From Klebsiella pneumoniae (GTDB lineage Bacteria; Myxococcota_A; UBA796; GCA-2862545): 64,000 nucleotides of DNA. The stretch lies in the NCBI GenBank assembly GCA_945861065.1, contig CAMASI010000001.1, positions 1 to 64,000 of the forward strand, given 5' to 3'. The notes under the pieces were generated by a model. The model was not told the DNA's origin. It was given only the letters and a program-made list of their open reading frames with translations, and ran no database searches. Positions 61,729 through 64,000 of the stretch are shown here, piece after piece; the stretch's first letter is position 1, and every line of letters begins with the position of its first letter. A program made the translations under genes and the position numbers.

Positions 61729-62415
61729 TCACCGACTGGGCGTCATGCTTGTGCGTAAGTTGGCGTTGTACGCGGTCACTCGCTCGGTCGCCTCGTCAAG
61801 CGACAGCGTCTCTGCCGGACGTAAGGCAAGACGCCTCGCTTTGGCCGCAGGAAAACTGCCCCCAATCGCACCGCCGATGAGGGCAATCACGCCGCCCGTC
61901 GTCACCTGGCTCCACGTCGCGCATTGCTGCACGGTGCGCGCGTTGCCCATACCGACCAACCCACCGACGCCGGCCACTGCGCCCACGACAGCGGCGCCGT
62001 AAAGCCCCTGGGCGGCAGATCGGCTGCGCTGGATTTGGTGCTCCAACGCCATGCGCGCGGGCTCATCCCCAGTCAGGTCCAGGAATGACGGGACATCGAT
62101 GCGCACGGGCCCTCGAAAGACGGCCCAATCGTCGGTTCGGTACACGACCGGAGGACTGATCACGCCGACGCGGCCCCAGCCCCAGCCCCACGACGTGACG
62201 GTGCCGGGCGTAGAATAAAACTCGGAGACATTCCGGATCGACAACGCCATCGACTGGTATTGTTCGTCGGCCCAGTCGTTCCTCGACGGCGCGCCCTCAG
62301 GGCTTGGCGGCGGCGCTGAATCCAGCGGAATGGCCAACGGACGGTCAGAGGTCTCACGACCGTCCTCCGCGGCCTCTTGGGCAAAGCTCAACGCAGCTAA
62401 GAGCAGGAGGGTCAT
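61729..62415 (-). CDS. Hypothetical secreted/membrane protein, 228 aa
   Basis: The ATG at 62415 is chosen because it starts a signal peptide (TLLLLAALSFAQ); the longer frame runs into the hexokinase gene. The mature protein is polar to about residue 125, with WGWGWGRVGV near 76-85. A hydrophobic Gly/Ala-rich segment (about 138-160) and a second one (about 175-192) follow. The tail is helical. No family is recognised. It lies 8 bp after the hexokinase gene. Confidence 0.55.
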   Translation of the reverse strand: MTLLLLAALSFAQEAAEDGRETSDRPLAIPLDSAPPPSPEGAPSRNDWADEQYQSMALSIRNVSEFYSTPGTVTSWGWGWGRVGVISPPVVYRTDDWAVFRGPVRIDVPSFLDLTGDEPARMALEHQIQRSRSAAQGLYGAAVVGAVAGVGGLVGMGNARTVQQCATWSQVTTGGVIALIGGAIGGSFPAAKARRLALRPAETLSLDEATERVTAYNANLRTSMTPSR

Positions 62416-62423
62416 GCCAAGCG

Positions 62424-63533
62424 CTAACCTGCCCCTGGTCGGTCCGACACAGCGGCGAGCGCCGCGCCCAGCGCGTTGGCATCGGGAATTGGTGTCAGAA
62501 CCTCGACAGTTGTGCCGAGCGACCGCAGCGACCGCTGAAAGCGCATCCGCCACGACACGTTGCAAAACAGGCTCCCTTCGCCCACGAGCCTGACCGGTTT
62601 GTCTACGTGCTTCGAGGCCCCAGCCACCGCAGCCGCCACCAAATCCGCAGACCGCCCAACAACCGCGTCCGCAAGCGTGTCGCCTTGGTCCGCCGCTTCT
62701 ACGACGTCGCCCGCATGCGCCACCGAACGGGTACCACCGGCACCCACGTACAGCTCCGCCATCGTGTACCCCGCCACCGCTTTCTCAATTCGCTGGAAAC
62801 CAGGCCGATCGGCCGCGTCAATCGCCGCGTCGACCTCCGTCAACGGCCCAGGATCAAAGGCCCCACTTTCGAGGTTCACCACATGCCGGACCGAGCGCGC
62901 CGAATGGAGCTTTCCGATCCGTCGTTCCGGAACAGCGATGGCGATGTTGTGCCCCGTTCCGACGACGAGTCCGATCCAGCCGGACAGGCCCGGCCGGACC
63001 GTCGCACCGGCGAGCAAGGCGGCGACGGTGTCGTTGAGCACTCGGATGGGCCGGTCACCCACCAGACGGGCAAGTGCTTCACCCACCAATCCGAGCTCGC
63101 CCACGACAGGAAACGACTTCGTCCAGGCGATGTGCTTCGCGTCACCGGAAGGGGTCGCTTCGGCCGGGAAGGACCATACCCAACCGATTGGCAGGTCACC
63201 CGGTGCGTTCAGCTCGCGAATCAGCGAGGCATGCACGCCTAGGAACGAATCGATCGGCAACGGACCCGGTCGTGGCACCCGCCAAGGCTCCGAGCGGGCG
63301 ACCACGCCCCGGTGAAGGTCCACCCACAAGGCGCGGACCCAGGTCCCGCCGGTATCGAGCACAATTGCTTGGCCGCCAACAACGCCGTCGGGCACAAACT
63401 GCCAGGAAGGGAGGCAGCGCACCGCGCCAGGAGATTCTGCGGGCGTGGCGAGCAGGCCCCGTCGGACGTGTTCCGTCAGCGAATCGCGAACCTGCACCAG
63501 GCGGGACGTCTGGAGCGTGAACGGCTCTTTCAC
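62424..63533 (-). CDS. Eukaryotic-type hexokinase
   Basis: A 369-residue protein; the GTG overlaps the kinase stop (GTGA). It shows the hexokinase family order rather than the ROK family: phosphate-1 VLDTGGTWVRAL (about 58-69), WSFPAEATPSGD, KSFPV, catalytic Asp in LNDTVAALLAG, VVGTGHNIAI, the glucose-loop NLESGAFDPGPLTEVD, EKAVAGYTMAELY and a late GEGSLF. It phosphorylates hexoses with ATP. Eukaryotic-type hexokinases are uncommon in bacteria. At 369 residues it is smaller than typical eukaryotic hexokinases of about 50 kDa. Confidence 0.75.
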   Translation of the reverse strand: MKEPFTLQTSRLVQVRDSLTEHVRRGLLATPAESPGAVRCLPSWQFVPDGVVGGQAIVLDTGGTWVRALWVDLHRGVVARSEPWRVPRPGPLPIDSFLGVHASLIRELNAPGDLPIGWVWSFPAEATPSGDAKHIAWTKSFPVVGELGLVGEALARLVGDRPIRVLNDTVAALLAGATVRPGLSGWIGLVVGTGHNIAIAVPERRIGKLHSARSVRHVVNLESGAFDPGPLTEVDAAIDAADRPGFQRIEKAVAGYTMAELYVGAGGTRSVAHAGDVVEAADQGDTLADAVVGRSADLVAAAVAGASKHVDKPVRLVGEGSLFCNVSWRMRFQRSLRSLGTTVEVLTPIPDANALGAALAAVSDRPGAG

Positions 63534-64000
63534 CGCAGGCCGTGCAACGTGGACGCGTCTGCCAAGACGTCTTCATCGAAGGTCGCCATGCGCTCATCCG
63601 GCGTAGGCGAGGCAGTGTCAATCGAGCTCCACGCCTCCGCCACCGCTTCCGCCATCGCCCGCGCCGAGGGGTAGCGGTCCGCGGCCCGGTGCGCGGTCGA
63701 ACGGCGAACGACTGGGCGCACCGCCGGCGGCAACCGTTCGAGCACCGAGGGGTCGAGGCTAGCCATGGCCAAGTCGAAGGGCCGGCCGCCGGTCATCAGG
63801 ATGTACAAGGTGGCACCGAGGCCGTAAATGTCCGCCGGCGTGCCCGCGCGACGGGGGTCCAAGCGCTGTTCCGGCGCCATGTACGCGAGCGTGCCCAGCG
63901 TATCGCCAGTGCCTGTGATTCGAGGGCCCGCGTCTTGTGCCAACACCCGCGCGATCCCGAAGTCGGACAGCTTGATGTGCAGGTCGCCGTCCAGAAGCAT
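63530..64000 (-). CDS. Ser/Thr protein kinase, C-terminal part (cut by window edge)
   Basis: The frame is open to the right edge and 156 residues are visible. It shows kinase subdomains from the catalytic region onward: KLSDFGIARVL with the DFG Asp, activation-segment end LAYMAPEQR, PADIYGLGATLYILMTGG and the closing RAADRYPSARAM. The N-terminal lobe and catalytic loop lie outside. No transmembrane helix follows the kinase domain, so this appears to be a soluble kinase. Its TGA overlaps the hexokinase GTG. Confidence 0.9.
   Translation of the reverse strand: MLLDGDLHIKLSDFGIARVLAQDAGPRITGTGDTLGTLAYMAPEQRLDPRRAGTPADIYGLGATLYILMTGGRPFDLAMASLDPSVLERLPPAVRPVVRRSTAHRAADRYPSARAMAEAVAEAWSSIDTASPTPDERMATFDEDVLADASTLHGLR

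Overview
The window is a GC-rich, densely packed bacterial chromosome segment. Genes sit on both strands, many overlap by ATGA or GTGA, GTG starts are frequent, and no gap exceeds about 180 bp. The gene content suggests a Myxococcota or other deltaproteobacterium-like lineage. It has many secreted or lipid-anchored proteins, eukaryotic-type Ser/Thr kinases with PEGA-like tails, an FHA-GAF-sigma54 activator, TIM44/TPM and START-like proteins, cyanophycin synthetase, and very large sulfatase and PKD-type lipoproteins. This taxonomic call is inference from gene content only. I saw no rRNA, tRNA, CRISPR array, transposase gene or replication origin.

Layout. 0-3 kb: DUF2058 protein, class II aldolase and hypotheticals. 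3.3-7 kb: a DsbA-like lipoprotein followed by a sulfatase-superfamily lipoprotein. 7-9.8 kb: five tightly coupled genes, a VWA/TadG-like protein, two TadE-like pseudopilin proteins, a lipoprotein and a small acidic protein. 9.9-19.5 kb (minus): a Ser-Asp-repeat lipoprotein, then a chain of translationally coupled genes. In transcription order these are a DUF2505 protein, a hypothetical, TPM, Tim44, START and MazG genes, then cyanophycin synthetase and a Mur ligase paralogue that lacks ATP-grasp. 19.7-26.9 kb (plus): subtilisin-like protease, membrane proteins, response regulator, alpha/beta hydrolase, EF-hand protein and a hydrolase lipoprotein. 27-34.9 kb (minus): two ATP-grasp ligases plus an NtrC-type regulator and a hybrid histidine kinase in one probable operon. 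35.0-41.5 kb: one 2170-residue lipoprotein that fuses ten PKD-like repeats, a sulfatase, a PQQ sugar-dehydrogenase propeller and a dihaem cytochrome module. 41.6-48 kb: START protein, CFA-type methyltransferase, HTH protein, Lon and an AMACR-like protein. 48-55.4 kb: PEP synthase/PPDK regulatory protein, Ser/Thr kinase, three secreted proteins and the FHA-GAF-sigma54 activator, all in one direction. 55.3-64 kb: coaE, apt, HTH protein, surE, a TIGR02757-like protein, hydrolase, NhaC-type antiporter, a eukaryotic-type hexokinase and the end of another Ser/Thr kinase.

The most unusual items are the giant sulfatase/PQQ/cytochrome fusion divergent from the double ATP-grasp plus two-component operon, the ATP-grasp-less cyanophycin-synthetase paralogue coupled to cphA, a recurring HTH unit in two proteins, and inverted repeats at every convergent gene junction with room for one. 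In one of these, both convergent stop codons lie at mirror positions of the same palindrome.
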